A stretch of DNA of 64,000 bases, taken from assembly GCF_000170795.1 (NCBI RefSeq), contig NZ_ABCM01000012.1:62001-126000 (forward strand). The letters are read 5' to 3'. How positions within the stretch are numbered: the first letter of the stretch is position 1; every line of letters starts with the position of its first letter. Both the position numbers and the translations under genes were made by a program. Under the pieces are notes generated by a model that was given only the letters and a program-made list of their open reading frames with translations, did no database searches and was not told the origin of the DNA. Of the stretch, positions 51,605-59,718 are shown piece after piece. This DNA comes from Pedobacter sp. BAL39. GTDB taxonomy: Bacteria > Bacteroidota > Bacteroidia > Sphingobacteriales > Sphingobacteriaceae.

Positions 51605-51932
51605 GTGAGAACTACCGCCCCGAAGTTCCCTGGCATCTATTAAACTTAAAACAGTTGCATCCGTCTGATACAGGTAAGTAACAGCACTATACCAGCGCCC
51701 TACCACCAGCACGACATCTCCACCTCATGTCCACGTACAGTCCACGTTTCTACGCCTTTTTTGTAGATTCAGCATGGACATGATCTGTGTTCAGCATGGA
51801 TACATACACAAGCTGTCCTAGACCTATCCTAGACCTATAACCTACATGTGCCTAATCGGTGCTATTAAAATAGGGAGCATAAAAAAAGGGCAGTCCCTTC
51901 GGAAGCCCTTTTCGCAGCATTCAGCGCTCTGA
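51605..51932. other. 328-bp gene-free region with short repeats between cdaA and the bacilliredoxin gene
   Basis: No credible coding frame. It holds several short direct repeats: GTCCACGT at 51729-51736 and 51740-51747 (11-bp period), TTCAGCATGGA at 51768-51778 and 51790-51800, and a tandem TCCTAGACCTA at 51816-51826 and 51827-51837. CATGTCCA (51727-51734) and TGGACATG (51775-51782) form an inverted pair. The distal end contains the terminator of the convergent gene. Confidence 0.6.
51881..51912 (-). terminator. Terminator of the bacilliredoxin gene
   Basis: Stem AAAAGGGC (51884-51891) with GCCCTTTT (51905-51912); read on the minus strand it continues into a T7 run (As at 51881-51887 on the plus strand). 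It could also stop cdaA transcription weakly. Confidence 0.75.
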
Positions 51933-52343
51933 CTAGCAATATTGTTCAAATGCACCAACAAGGCTGTCGGCGATCATTTGTGCAGGACGTCCTTCAATCT
52001 GATGACGCTCAATCATATGCACCAATTTACCATCTTTAAACAGGGCCATTGAAGGAGATGATGGAGGGAAAGGCAGCATATAACCTCTTGCCCTGTCTAC
52101 AGCTTCTTTTTCCATCCCAGCGAAAACGGTAACCAGTTTATCAGGGTGTTTCTCATTTGATGCGGCCATTCTGGCTGCAGGGCGTGCATTTGCTGCTGCA
52201 CAACCACAAACTGAATTCACGACTACAAACACAGTACCTTCAGATGTGATGGCACCATCAACGTCTGCAGCAGTCTTTAACTCTTCAAAACCTACGTTAG
52301 TCAACTCAGCACGCATAGGTTCAACTAAATATTCTGGATACAT
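51933..52343 (-). CDS. BrxA/BrxB-family bacilliredoxin
   Basis: 136-residue thioredoxin-fold protein of the YphP/YqiW family with the atypical CGC active site (Cys46-Gly-Cys48 in NSVCGCAAANARP). In Bacillus these proteins remove bacillithiol from oxidised proteins; Bacteroidota also contain bacillithiol-producing members, so a de-bacillithiolation role is plausible. N-terminal MYPEYLVEPMRAEL and the PFPPSSPSMALFKDGKLVHMIERH block are characteristic. It has a good promoter (52370-52399) and its own terminator. Confidence 0.92.
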   Translation of the reverse strand: MYPEYLVEPMRAELTNVGFEELKTAADVDGAITSEGTVFVVVNSVCGCAAANARPAARMAASNEKHPDKLVTVFAGMEKEAVDRARGYMLPFPPSSPSMALFKDGKLVHMIERHQIEGRPAQMIADSLVGAFEQYC

Positions 52344-52369
52344 ATCTTCTATTTAATGTTTTACACTTA

Positions 52370-52399
52370 CAAAGATAGCGTACCCGGCACTAGCATCAA
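52370..52399 (-). promoter_or_regulatory. Bacteroidota-type promoter of the bacilliredoxin gene
   Basis: On the minus strand TTG (52399-52397), a 19-base spacer, and TATCTTTG (52377-52370), an exact TAnnTTTG match, about 27 bases before the ATG at 52343. Confidence 0.65.
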
Positions 52400-52589
52400 A
52401 ACTATGCAGCTTTGTTGCTTTAGTTTTTACCTACAAATTACTTTGAAAACTCTGGATTAGACACGATAGGTGTATTCAGCAAGATATTCATTAAATATTT
52501 TTATCACTAGAATACAGGGGGTTATTCTATAATTTCAAACAAAACCTCAAAAAAACGATCTGAGGCTTTCAAAAACGGATGATATTTTC

Positions 52590-52597
52590 TAATATTG
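52590..52597 (+). promoter_or_regulatory. Probable promoter -7 element of the tRNA gene
   Basis: TAATATTG (one mismatch to TAnnTTTG) with TTTC at 52567-52570 near the -33 position, 55 bases before the mature tRNA 5' end. Confidence 0.35.
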
Positions 52598-52652
52598 CAC
52601 ACCCAAAAAAAGCAGGGTTTCTGGAAACAGCAACCTACTTTTATAACCAGTT

Positions 52653-52729
52653 TCCCGAGTAGCTCAGCTGGTTAGAGCATCTGACTGTTAATCAGAGGGT
52701 CACTGGTTCGAGCCCAGTCTCGGGAGCCA
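52653..52729 (+). tRNA. tRNA-Asn (GTT), with encoded CCA
   Basis: Full cloverleaf: acceptor TCCCGAG (52653-52659) pairs with CTCGGGA (52719-52725), discriminator G then encoded CCA (52727-52729). D-arm GCTC...GAGC, anticodon stem CTGA/TCAG closing the loop CTGTTAA with anticodon GTT, variable loop, and T-arm with GGTTCGAGCC. A terminator follows immediately. No tRNA fragment duplicate or integrase gene is nearby. Confidence 0.97.
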
Positions 52730-52731
52730 GA

Positions 52732-52769
52732 AAGGGCAAGCACGGTAACCGGTCTTGCCCTTCTTTTTT
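52732..52769 (+). terminator. Terminator of tRNA-Asn
   Basis: 9-bp stem AAGGGCAAG (52732-52740) with CTTGCCCTT (52754-52762), loop containing GGTAACC, followed by CTTTTTT. Confidence 0.88.
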
Positions 52770-52787
52770 ACCCCGATAATCAATACT

Positions 52788-52795
52788 TAGTTTTG
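52788..52795 (+). promoter_or_regulatory. Promoter -7 element of the HD-domain gene
   Basis: TAGTTTTG, exact TAnnTTTG, 46 bases before the ATG at 52841. No TTG is at the ideal distance upstream, since that position falls in the tRNA terminator T-tract. Confidence 0.4.
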
Positions 52796-52840
52796 AGTAT
52801 TCAGAGATGTTGCTTTCCAATAATAATTTTTCTTCTTTGC

Positions 52841-53704
52841 ATGATGATGTCAAGCGATATTTTTTACGGCAATTTCAAAATTGAAGCTATACTAAGCGAT
52901 CTGATCAGCTTGGAACCCGTTCAAAGGTTAAAAAATATCCATCAGGGAGGTGCCATTTTTTTGGTCTCTCCTGGTGTTGATCATAGCAGATATGAACATT
53001 CTATTGGCGTGATGCTGCTTGTAAGGAAACTTGGAGGGAGTTTGGAAGAACAGGTTGCGGCCTTATTACACGATGTCTCCCATACCGCTTTTTCCCATGT
53101 TATCGATTACGTCCTGCAACAGAAAGGAGAGGATTATCACGAACAAATTTTTGAAGAAGTAATCGCAAATTCCACTATACCATCTATTCTAGCTAAATAT
53201 GGATTCAGCACATCTTTACTGGAAGATCCCAGCCACACCCTGCTTGAGATGCCCCTCCCTGACCTATGTGCGGACAGGATAGATTACATGATCAGGGATT
53301 TATATCATTTTGGTCTGATCACTATTGTGGAGATACATACTTTTATAAATGAACTCGGTGTTCAGAATGGAAAGATCGGTCTTAAAAGTGAAAAGGCAGC
53401 TTCATGGATTACCAGTAAATATCGGCAGCTCAACGATGAGTACTTCAGAAAACCCGAACATATATTCGCCAATACGAAGTTTTCTGAATTGATTACGCTC
53501 GCCCTGGAAAAAGGCGTTATTGTTTTGTCTGATCTGCGGAAAGATGACCCTGCAGTTTTATCGATCATCAAGTCTGATGATGATCTGAATTCAGAGCTTG
53601 AAAAGATAAAAGGCCTGGACGGTTTCAAAAGTTTGTCTGACTCTGGCTCCGCAAAGACGTTCAAAGAAAGGATGCTCAAGCCTATCGTCATTGCTGGCAC
53701 CTAA
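52841..53704 (+). CDS. HD-domain phosphohydrolase-like protein
   Basis: Cytosolic HD-superfamily protein, 287 residues if it starts at the first of three consecutive ATGs (52841); an in-frame GTG at 52793 would place a hydrophobic leader that overlaps the promoter-like site, so I reject it. The metal-binding HD residues are visible: RYEHSIGV (His), ALLHDVSHTAFSH (His-Asp) and DLCADRIDYM (Asp). The order resembles the YdhJ/dNTPase-like HD proteins. Substrate unknown; nucleotides are likely. It ends in VIAGT, shorter than many relatives, but no frameshift continuation is seen downstream. Confidence 0.8.
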   Translation: MMMSSDIFYGNFKIEAILSDLISLEPVQRLKNIHQGGAIFLVSPGVDHSRYEHSIGVMLLVRKLGGSLEEQVAALLHDVSHTAFSHVIDYVLQQKGEDYHEQIFEEVIANSTIPSILAKYGFSTSLLEDPSHTLLEMPLPDLCADRIDYMIRDLYHFGLITIVEIHTFINELGVQNGKIGLKSEKAASWITSKYRQLNDEYFRKPEHIFANTKFSELITLALEKGVIVLSDLRKDDPAVLSIIKSDDDLNSELEKIKGLDGFKSLSDSGSAKTFKERMLKPIVIAGT

Positions 53705-53905
53705 AAAATTATTGTTTGCAGATTCTTAAATAGAGAATCAAATTCAGAGCCGATTTAGTAACGTGGACATCTTTATTATCTTACACAAACTTCCCACTCC
53801 CTTTTTCAAATCACCATCTTATAGCTTCAGGTATTTGTCATTGTTTTGAACTGCCAGCTGATTGCGTATAAGTCCCGCTTCAAAATGAATACATTTGTTA
53901 TAACT

Positions 53906-53913
53906 TATTTTTG
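53906..53913 (+). promoter_or_regulatory. Promoter -7 element of the luciferase-like monooxygenase gene
   Basis: TATTTTTG, exact TAnnTTTG, 78 bases before the ATG at 53992. The rest of the 287-bp gap (53705-53991) shows only a weak GATTCT/AGAATC inverted repeat near 53721-53739. Confidence 0.4.
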
Positions 53914-53991
53914 ACGACGAGTAGATTTGAAAAAAGATCAACGCATCATCAGAATCAATCATTTTAGAAATAAGAACTTGAAAGAAGATTT

Positions 53992-55014
53992 ATGAAGAAG
54001 ATAGGATTTTTATCATTTGGCCATTGGTCTAACCATCCTGCTTACGGAACCCGCACAGCAAGTGACACCTTACTCCAATCTATTGAACTGGCAGTTGCCG
54101 CTGAAGAAATCGGTATAGACGGTGCCTATTTCCGGGTCCATCATTTTGCCAATCAGCTGGCCTCCCCCTTTCCCTTACTTGCGGCGATTGGCGCCAAGAC
54201 AAGTGAGATAGAGATTGGAACAGGCGTAATTGACATGCGTTATGAAAACCCGCTTTATATGGTGGAGGATGCCGGAGCTGCCGATTTAATTTCAGAGGGA
54301 AGGTTGCAGCTGGGAATCAGCAGAGGTTCGCCCGAGCAAGTCATTGATGGGTGGCGTTATTTTGGATATGAGCCAGCTGAAGGAGAAAGCGATGCCGATA
54401 TGGGCCGCCGTAAGGCAGTAGAGTTCCTTAAACAGCTTAAGGGCAAAGGCTTCGCCAGACCCAATCCCAATCCGATGTTTCCAAACCCACCAGGCTTACT
54501 GCGTTTAGAACCACATTCCGAAGGACTACGGGAACGTATCTGGTGGGGAGCAGCTTCTAATGCTACCGCCATCTGGGCTGCAGAAAATGGCATGAACTTG
54601 CAGAGTTCCACTTTAAAAGAACATGAAAGCAATAAACCTTTCCACGTACAGCAAGCTGAGCAGATCAGGCTGTATAAGGAAACCTGGAAAAAAGCAGGGC
54701 ATCTTCATGAGCCCAGGGTATCCGTAAGCCGTTCTATTTTTGCATTAATAACAGACGAAGACCGACGCTTTTTTGGCCAGGAGACAGGCAAAGTTGATAA
54801 GGTCGGAATGATTGAACCAGACAAGCGTGCTATTTTTGGAAGAAGTTATGCGGCAGAACCCGATCAACTTATCAAAGAATTAGCTGAAGACGAAGCGATC
54901 CAGGAAGCGGATACACTCCTTTTGACCATCCCCAACACATTGGGCCTGGACTACAATGTGCATGTACTGTCTGCCATCCTGGAACATGTTGCCCCAGGAT
55001 TAGGCTGGCGTTAA
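53992..55014 (+). CDS. Luciferase-like monooxygenase (LLM class flavin-dependent oxidoreductase)
   Basis: 340-residue cytosolic TIM-barrel flavoenzyme of the bacterial luciferase fold. Recognisable strings: GIDGAYFRVHHFANQLASPF (about 40-59), IEIGTGVIDMRYENPLYM, ADLISEGRLQLGISRGSP (about 96-113) and RIWWGAASNATAIWAAE, which fit FMN/FMNH2-binding LLM proteins. The substrate is unknown. It is monocistronic with its own promoter-like site and a bidirectional terminator after it, and neighbours give no functional clue. Confidence 0.88.
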   Translation: MKKIGFLSFGHWSNHPAYGTRTASDTLLQSIELAVAAEEIGIDGAYFRVHHFANQLASPFPLLAAIGAKTSEIEIGTGVIDMRYENPLYMVEDAGAADLISEGRLQLGISRGSPEQVIDGWRYFGYEPAEGESDADMGRRKAVEFLKQLKGKGFARPNPNPMFPNPPGLLRLEPHSEGLRERIWWGAASNATAIWAAENGMNLQSSTLKEHESNKPFHVQQAEQIRLYKETWKKAGHLHEPRVSVSRSIFALITDEDRRFFGQETGKVDKVGMIEPDKRAIFGRSYAAEPDQLIKELAEDEAIQEADTLLLTIPNTLGLDYNVHVLSAILEHVAPGLGWR

Positions 55015-55091
55015 GTTGCATTCGCAGGTCAAAAAATTATAAAGCAAAGAATACTGCAATTTGATTCCAGAAATGCCTCATTGGCCTAGCA

Positions 55092-55123
55092 AAAATGCCT
55101 TCACGATCTTGTGAAGGCATTTT
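55092..55123. terminator. Bidirectional terminator between the monooxygenase and the LytTR regulator
   Basis: Perfect 13-bp stem AAAATGCCTTCAC (55092-55104) with complement (55111-55123), 6-base loop, T-rich on both strands. It is 77 bp past the monooxygenase stop and about 100 bp past the regulator stop on the other strand. Confidence 0.85.
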
Positions 55124-55226
55124 CTATTTTGTAGGCCTGCAATTGTTAACACCATTCGTCGCTAGAGCATATCAAGATCACACACCACATATTAGCCAAG
55201 CACCAGTGGCCGGAAACTACTCCTCT

Positions 55227-55961
55227 TTAGGAGCTCAGTTTATTGAGATACGCATTGAATGCCTCCTTATACTGCTCACCTACGGTAATGCTGATGTTAC
55301 CGATATGAAAATTATTTTTCGAGATCGCATCGATTTTATCTATTGCAACAATATAGGATCGGTGCACCCTCATAAATCGTTTTGAAGGAAGTTTCTGTTC
55401 CAGATTTTTCAGACTGCTGAGTGTGAGAATGGGCTTTTCCGTACTTTGAAGGTAAACTTTCACATAATCCTTCAAACCTTCAATGTAAAGAATATCCCGG
55501 ATTGCCACGCGGACAAGCTGGTATTCGACTTTCAGAAAGATGTATTCCTGCTCCGGACCGCCCACTTCTTCCTGCGGTGCGTTCAATGCCTCAGCATAAG
55601 CTCTGGCTTTATTTGCCGCTACCAAAAATTCCTCATAATCAAACGGTTTCAACAGATAGTCCAGTGCATCTACTTTGTATCCCTCAAGCGCATAGTTATT
55701 GAATGCGGTAGTAAAGATCACCCGCGGCCCGGCCTTTCCTGGTTGACGGTCTACCATCCGCGCCAGCTGAAGGCCCGTTACATCCGGCATCTGGATGTCC
55801 AGAAAGATGAGGTCGATGGGCGTATCATGCAGCATCTCCAGTGCTTTAATCCCGCTGGAAAAGCTACCGCATAGTTTCAGGAAAGGTGTTTTCTCAATGA
55901 AGCTGCAAACCAGGCCCAAAGCCAGCGGTTCATCATCAACTGCGATGCAATTCAGTACCAT
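55227..55961 (-). CDS. LytTR-family response regulator
   Basis: 244 residues: receiver domain (about 1-120) with acidic pocket AVDDEP (7-12), phosphorylation site Asp55 in IFLDIQMP, and switch residues in FTTAF and LLKPF; then a LytTR DNA-binding domain (about 140-240, with FLKVEYQLVRVAIRDILYIEG and FMRVHRSYIVAIDKI). Its start overlaps the kinase gene by 26 bp, so the two are coupled. Divergent transcription from a tripartite efflux operon makes that operon the likely target, through the direct repeats at 57112-57140. Confidence 0.93.
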   Translation of the reverse strand: MVLNCIAVDDEPLALGLVCSFIEKTPFLKLCGSFSSGIKALEMLHDTPIDLIFLDIQMPDVTGLQLARMVDRQPGKAGPRVIFTTAFNNYALEGYKVDALDYLLKPFDYEEFLVAANKARAYAEALNAPQEEVGGPEQEYIFLKVEYQLVRVAIRDILYIEGLKDYVKVYLQSTEKPILTLSSLKNLEQKLPSKRFMRVHRSYIVAIDKIDAISKNNFHIGNISITVGEQYKEAFNAYLNKLSS

Positions 55962-57087
55962 CCAGTGTAAGGGTTAAGTGAACAATAAACTTGTGGTCTT
56001 CAGTCTGACCCGCGCTAAAAGTGTGCGTATTGGGATACAGCAGGTCCAGCCGTCTTTTGGTATTGTGAAGTCCAATGCCTCCATATTCATCAGCGCTGAC
56101 CGACTGGTCGCTGAAGATGCTGTTGGTCACCGTCAGCTCCAATTGCCTGCCATTCAGCACCAGGTCAATAAAGATTTCCGATGGAACCACCGTACTTACA
56201 CCATGTTTAAAGGCATTTTCGACGTAAGGTAAGATCATCATTGGTGCAATTTCAATTGCGTCACCGTCGTCCGGCGCATTAAAGATCACCTTTGTCGTTT
56301 CATTCAGGCGCAGTTTCATCAGCGTGATGTAGTCCTGAATAAAGGAAACCTCCTTCTTCAGGGAAGTAACGCCAGACTGGGTATCATATAACAGGTATCT
56401 CATCATGCGCGACAGCTTATGGAGTGCGTTTCTGGAGTTATCCACGTCGACATGCGTAAGGGCATAGATGTTATTCAAGGTATTGAAAAAGAAATGAGGA
56501 TTGATCTGCGCTTTCAGGAAGGAAAGCTCAGATCCGATTTTTTCTTTTTCCAGTGCCTCTCTCAATTGTTTATCTGCCTGCCATTTCTGAATGATGGTAA
56601 CGCTAGTGCTGATGCCGACAATGATGAGCAACATCAGGATAAGGAAAAGGTCCAGGCGGTCACTCTTTTTTGGAGGCCTATGCATTCCAACCTGATCAAA
56701 AGCTTTTTCCATCAGTCGAGGCAACTGCACGGCATCTTCAAACAGATGCACCAACGGGCCCGCAGCAACGGCAATCAGCAGGATGATCAGTAAGAAAAGC
56801 AGGCTTTTGTTCCTGAGTACCAGTTGAGGGACCAAAACCATGCTGTTCAGATAGAAAACCACGATCAGCAGGATCAGGACCACCGACTGTTTCATCCAGA
56901 ACTGGTAAGGAACGTTGATGCCCCAGGTGAGTGGCTGATAAAAAAGGAGAACAAAAGCGAACAGCATCCACAGGAGTACATGGAGTAAGATGGTAATATA
57001 GGAACGGCTTTTTACTGCATTCATACCGGATAAATTTCTGATGGACAACTGCTGCACAAGGTAGCCAACCTTCATAAACAAGTCCAA
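55936..57087 (-). CDS. LytS-like sensor histidine kinase (His_kinase family)
   Basis: 383 residues at most; in-frame ATGs at 57075 and 57024 are alternative starts, and the latter would place the first helix near the N-terminus. Four membrane helices (about 30-50, 65-83, 92-112, 145-165) form the sensor with little periplasmic loop, followed by a short coiled coil and the kinase core: phospho-acceptor His in INPHFFFNTLNN (about 196-207), an N box in LPYVENAFKHG and a G box in GGIGLHNTKRR. Forms a two-component system with the overlapping LytTR regulator gene. Confidence 0.92.
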   Translation of the reverse strand: MDLFMKVGYLVQQLSIRNLSGMNAVKSRSYITILLHVLLWMLFAFVLLFYQPLTWGINVPYQFWMKQSVVLILLIVVFYLNSMVLVPQLVLRNKSLLFLLIILLIAVAAGPLVHLFEDAVQLPRLMEKAFDQVGMHRPPKKSDRLDLFLILMLLIIVGISTSVTIIQKWQADKQLREALEKEKIGSELSFLKAQINPHFFFNTLNNIYALTHVDVDNSRNALHKLSRMMRYLLYDTQSGVTSLKKEVSFIQDYITLMKLRLNETTKVIFNAPDDGDAIEIAPMMILPYVENAFKHGVSTVVPSEIFIDLVLNGRQLELTVTNSIFSDQSVSADEYGGIGLHNTKRRLDLLYPNTHTFSAGQTEDHKFIVHLTLTLDGTELHRS

Positions 57088-57111
57088 ATATTTTCGTCGA
57101 TTAACAGGTGG

Positions 57112-57140
57112 CCTCCGTCGGTGTAATCTATACCTCCGTC
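57112..57140. promoter_or_regulatory. Candidate LytTR binding site, direct repeats 21 bp apart
   Basis: CCTCCGTC occurs at 57112-57119 and again at 57133-57140, exactly 21 bp (two helical turns) apart, in the 120-bp gap between the kinase and efflux genes. LytTR proteins such as AgrA bind direct repeats with about this period. A complementary CGACGGA at 57161-57167 adds an inverted copy. Confidence 0.5.
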
Positions 57141-57207
57141 TATTTCGTTTTTTTTATCCTCGACGGAAGCGTTGTTTTGAGCAAATCAACACATTATTTA
57201 TACACCG

Positions 57208-58545
57208 ATGATGTCAAAACACAAAATAAAATACCTGCTGCTGATGCTTTTTGCATTGGTGTCCATCCGTGGTCACGGGCAGGATACAGCGACACGGACG
57301 CTTCCTGCTGTGTGGGACCTGAGCACCTGCCTCGAATATGCAAAGGACAACAACATCCAGGTTCGCGGCCTCAGACTGGACCAGCAAAGTGCGGAGCAGG
57401 ACAAGCTGCTGGCGAAAGCGGCAATGCTTCCTGATCTTCAGGGGGCGGCTTCCCAATCCTTCAACCATTATAACAGAAACACCAACGGCAGTACCAGCGC
57501 ATTGAATTCCTCCGGGTCTTACGGACTGAGTTCTTCCTGGACGCTTTACCAGGGTGGATACCTAAAGACTGACATCAAACAAAAGGACCTTTCCGTACAA
57601 TCGGCAAATTTCAGCATCCTGGAAAGTCTTAACGACATTACCATGCAGATTACACAAGCCTACCTGAACATCCTTATAGATAAGGAAAGCATCTTATATA
57701 ACAAGGACCTTGTAGCCACATCTACTGCGCAGCTGGAACAGATCCGGCGCCAGTATAAAGCTGGAAGTGTTGCCCGCAAGGATGTAGCACAACTCGAAGC
57801 ACAGCTTGCCGGCGATCAATATAACCTGGTTGCCGTAGAAAATGCGGAACGTCAGGACAAAATCACCCTGAAACAACTGCTCCAGCTTCCTGATGTCAAC
57901 CAGTTCGATATTGTCAAACCAGATACGGTCATTACCGAAAAAGAAGTACCTCCTTTGGCGATGCTACAGCATCAAGCACTTCAGAACAGACCCGAAGTAA
58001 AAAACGCAGAACTGGGCAGACAGATTGCCGGCCTGAACCTGCAAAAAGCAAAATCAGGATACCTGCCTACACTGACACTCGGTGCTGGCATGGGAACGAG
58101 TTATGCAAATGACCCTACCTACAATGCCTTCAGGCAGTTTGATAACAATTTTTATCAGCAGGCAGGACTCAACCTCTCCATTCCCATCTTCAGCAAGCGG
58201 CAAAACAAGACAAATGTCGCCAAGGCGAAGATTGAAGCCGACCGGGCACAGCTGACATTGGAGAACACCAAAACTACGCTGTCGCTGGCCACCGAAAATG
58301 CATTCATAAACGTACAGAACTCAAAAACACAATATGCATCAGCCGCAGAACAGCTGAAGTACAATCAGGAAGTATACCGCATTGCCACGCAGGAGCTCCA
58401 GATCGGCGCGGCCAACCTGGTCGACTTTTACCAGCAACGCAACCTGTATGTGCAGGCCACACAATCTTACATACAGGCCAAGTACAATGCTGCCCTGGCC
58501 ATCAAAATCTATGAGTTCTACATCGGAGTACCTATAAAACTATAA
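57208..58545 (+). CDS. TolC-family outer membrane efflux protein
   Basis: 445-residue outer membrane channel component. Signal peptide at about 1-25 (GHGQD); two repeated outer-membrane-efflux domains with long coiled-coil helices (for example KDLVATSTAQLEQIRRQYKAG near 170 and the matching AEQLKYNQEVYRIATQELQIGAANLVD near 385) consistent with the TolC alpha-barrel. First of four genes (TolC, adaptor, ATPase, permease) spaced 3 bp, -4 bp and 27 bp, so an operon. Substrate unknown: peptide, toxin or antibiotic export by MacAB-TolC-like systems. Confidence 0.92.
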   Translation: MMSKHKIKYLLLMLFALVSIRGHGQDTATRTLPAVWDLSTCLEYAKDNNIQVRGLRLDQQSAEQDKLLAKAAMLPDLQGAASQSFNHYNRNTNGSTSALNSSGSYGLSSSWTLYQGGYLKTDIKQKDLSVQSANFSILESLNDITMQITQAYLNILIDKESILYNKDLVATSTAQLEQIRRQYKAGSVARKDVAQLEAQLAGDQYNLVAVENAERQDKITLKQLLQLPDVNQFDIVKPDTVITEKEVPPLAMLQHQALQNRPEVKNAELGRQIAGLNLQKAKSGYLPTLTLGAGMGTSYANDPTYNAFRQFDNNFYQQAGLNLSIPIFSKRQNKTNVAKAKIEADRAQLTLENTKTTLSLATENAFINVQNSKTQYASAAEQLKYNQEVYRIATQELQIGAANLVDFYQQRNLYVQATQSYIQAKYNAALAIKIYEFYIGVPIKL

Positions 58546-58548
58546 ACC

Positions 58549-59718
58549 ATGAAGTCAAAAAAAATCATCATCACTACCCTTTCCATCCTCCTTGCCCTTG
58601 GTTTAGTGTGGTACTTCTTCCTGCGCAGCAAGGAGCAGCCTATGGCACTGACCACCGAGAAGCCCGGCAAAGGAAAGATCTCACTTAGTGTAACCGCCAC
58701 CGGCACCATCCAGCCCGTCGATACGGTTACCGTGGGTACACAGGTTTCAGGAACCATTTCTGCCTTGTATGCAGATTTCAACTCCACCGTCAAGAAAGGG
58801 CAGCTGCTGGCAGAGCTGGATCCCATACTCATTCAGGCGACGGTCGACCAGGCAAAAGCCTCATTGACACAAGCACAAAGTAACGAACGTTATCAGGCTG
58901 CAAACTTCAACCGTCAGAAGCAGCTTTTTGAAACAGGATCCATTAGCAGGGCAGACTATGACCTGTCTCTCAACAACCACCAGGTAGCAAAAGCCACTGT
59001 AGACAATGCCAGGGCACAGCTGAAATCTGCAGAGCGTAACCTCTCCTTCACCAAGATTTACTCACCAATTGATGGCGTGGTGCTGGGCAGAAGCGTTAAC
59101 ATCGGGCAGACCGTAGCCGCAAGCTTCAATACACCAACCATATTTACCATCGCCAAAGACATCACCAAGATGCAGGTGGAAGCAAAGGTCGATGAGGCCG
59201 ATATCGGCGAGGTGGTAAAGGGGCAGCATGCGACCTTCACTGTGGATGCATTCATTGATGATACCTTCAAGGGAACGGTAAAAGATGTACGCCTCCAGCC
59301 ATCCATCTCCTCAAATGTAGTCACCTACTCTACTCTGATCGATGCACCCAACGATGATAAAAAGCTTAAACCCGGGATGACAGCCAACATTGTCATCTTT
59401 ACCAAACAAGCAGACGATGCCCTGCTATTGTCGGCACAGTCGCTGAAATATAGCCCGGATTCAGGTTTAGTAAAACAGTACAAACTGATGCCTCTGGCGA
59501 AAAAAGAAGAAGGAGCCGGCAAAGGAACTGTATGGACAGTGCAGGAAAACCAGCTGATCCAGAAGGCCATCACTACTGGGCTTAACGACAACACACATGT
59601 ACAGATTTTAACAGGCTTAGATGAGAATGATGTAGTCGTGACCGGTGCTGAAGTTCAGGCAAAGGGTGCCAGATCGGCCTCATCAAGTCCATTTTTACCA
59701 CAAAGACCGAAACGATGA
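58549..59718 (+). CDS. MacA-like periplasmic adaptor (membrane fusion protein)
   Basis: 389 residues: N-terminal membrane anchor (about 6-23), lipoyl/barrel-sandwich domain (SVTATGTIQPVDTVTVGTQVSG near 45-66 and IYSPIDGVVLGRSVNIGQTV near 170-189), alpha-hairpin (about 85-160), beta-barrel and a C-terminal membrane-proximal domain. Links the ATPase/permease pair in the inner membrane to the TolC channel. Starts 3 bp after the TolC stop and its end overlaps the ATPase start by 4 bp (ATGA). Confidence 0.92.
   Translation: MKSKKIIITTLSILLALGLVWYFFLRSKEQPMALTTEKPGKGKISLSVTATGTIQPVDTVTVGTQVSGTISALYADFNSTVKKGQLLAELDPILIQATVDQAKASLTQAQSNERYQAANFNRQKQLFETGSISRADYDLSLNNHQVAKATVDNARAQLKSAERNLSFTKIYSPIDGVVLGRSVNIGQTVAASFNTPTIFTIAKDITKMQVEAKVDEADIGEVVKGQHATFTVDAFIDDTFKGTVKDVRLQPSISSNVVTYSTLIDAPNDDKKLKPGMTANIVIFTKQADDALLLSAQSLKYSPDSGLVKQYKLMPLAKKEEGAGKGTVWTVQENQLIQKAITTGLNDNTHVQILTGLDENDVVVTGAEVQAKGARSASSSPFLPQRPKR

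Larger units (their letters stand above)
52344..52652. other. Gene-free region before tRNA-Asn
   Basis: 309 bp, AT-rich, no coding frame. Its left end contains the promoter of the bacilliredoxin gene and its right end the likely promoter of the tRNA. Nothing else was recognised between about 52410 and 52580. Confidence 0.6.

Noticed and set aside
51721..51837. CRISPR-like repeats
   Set aside because: Repeats are only 8-11 bp, occur twice each and lack regular spacers or cas genes.
52653..53704. tRNA-Asn as an integration site for a mobile element
   Set aside because: No integrase, no duplicated tRNA 3' end downstream and ordinary genes on both sides.
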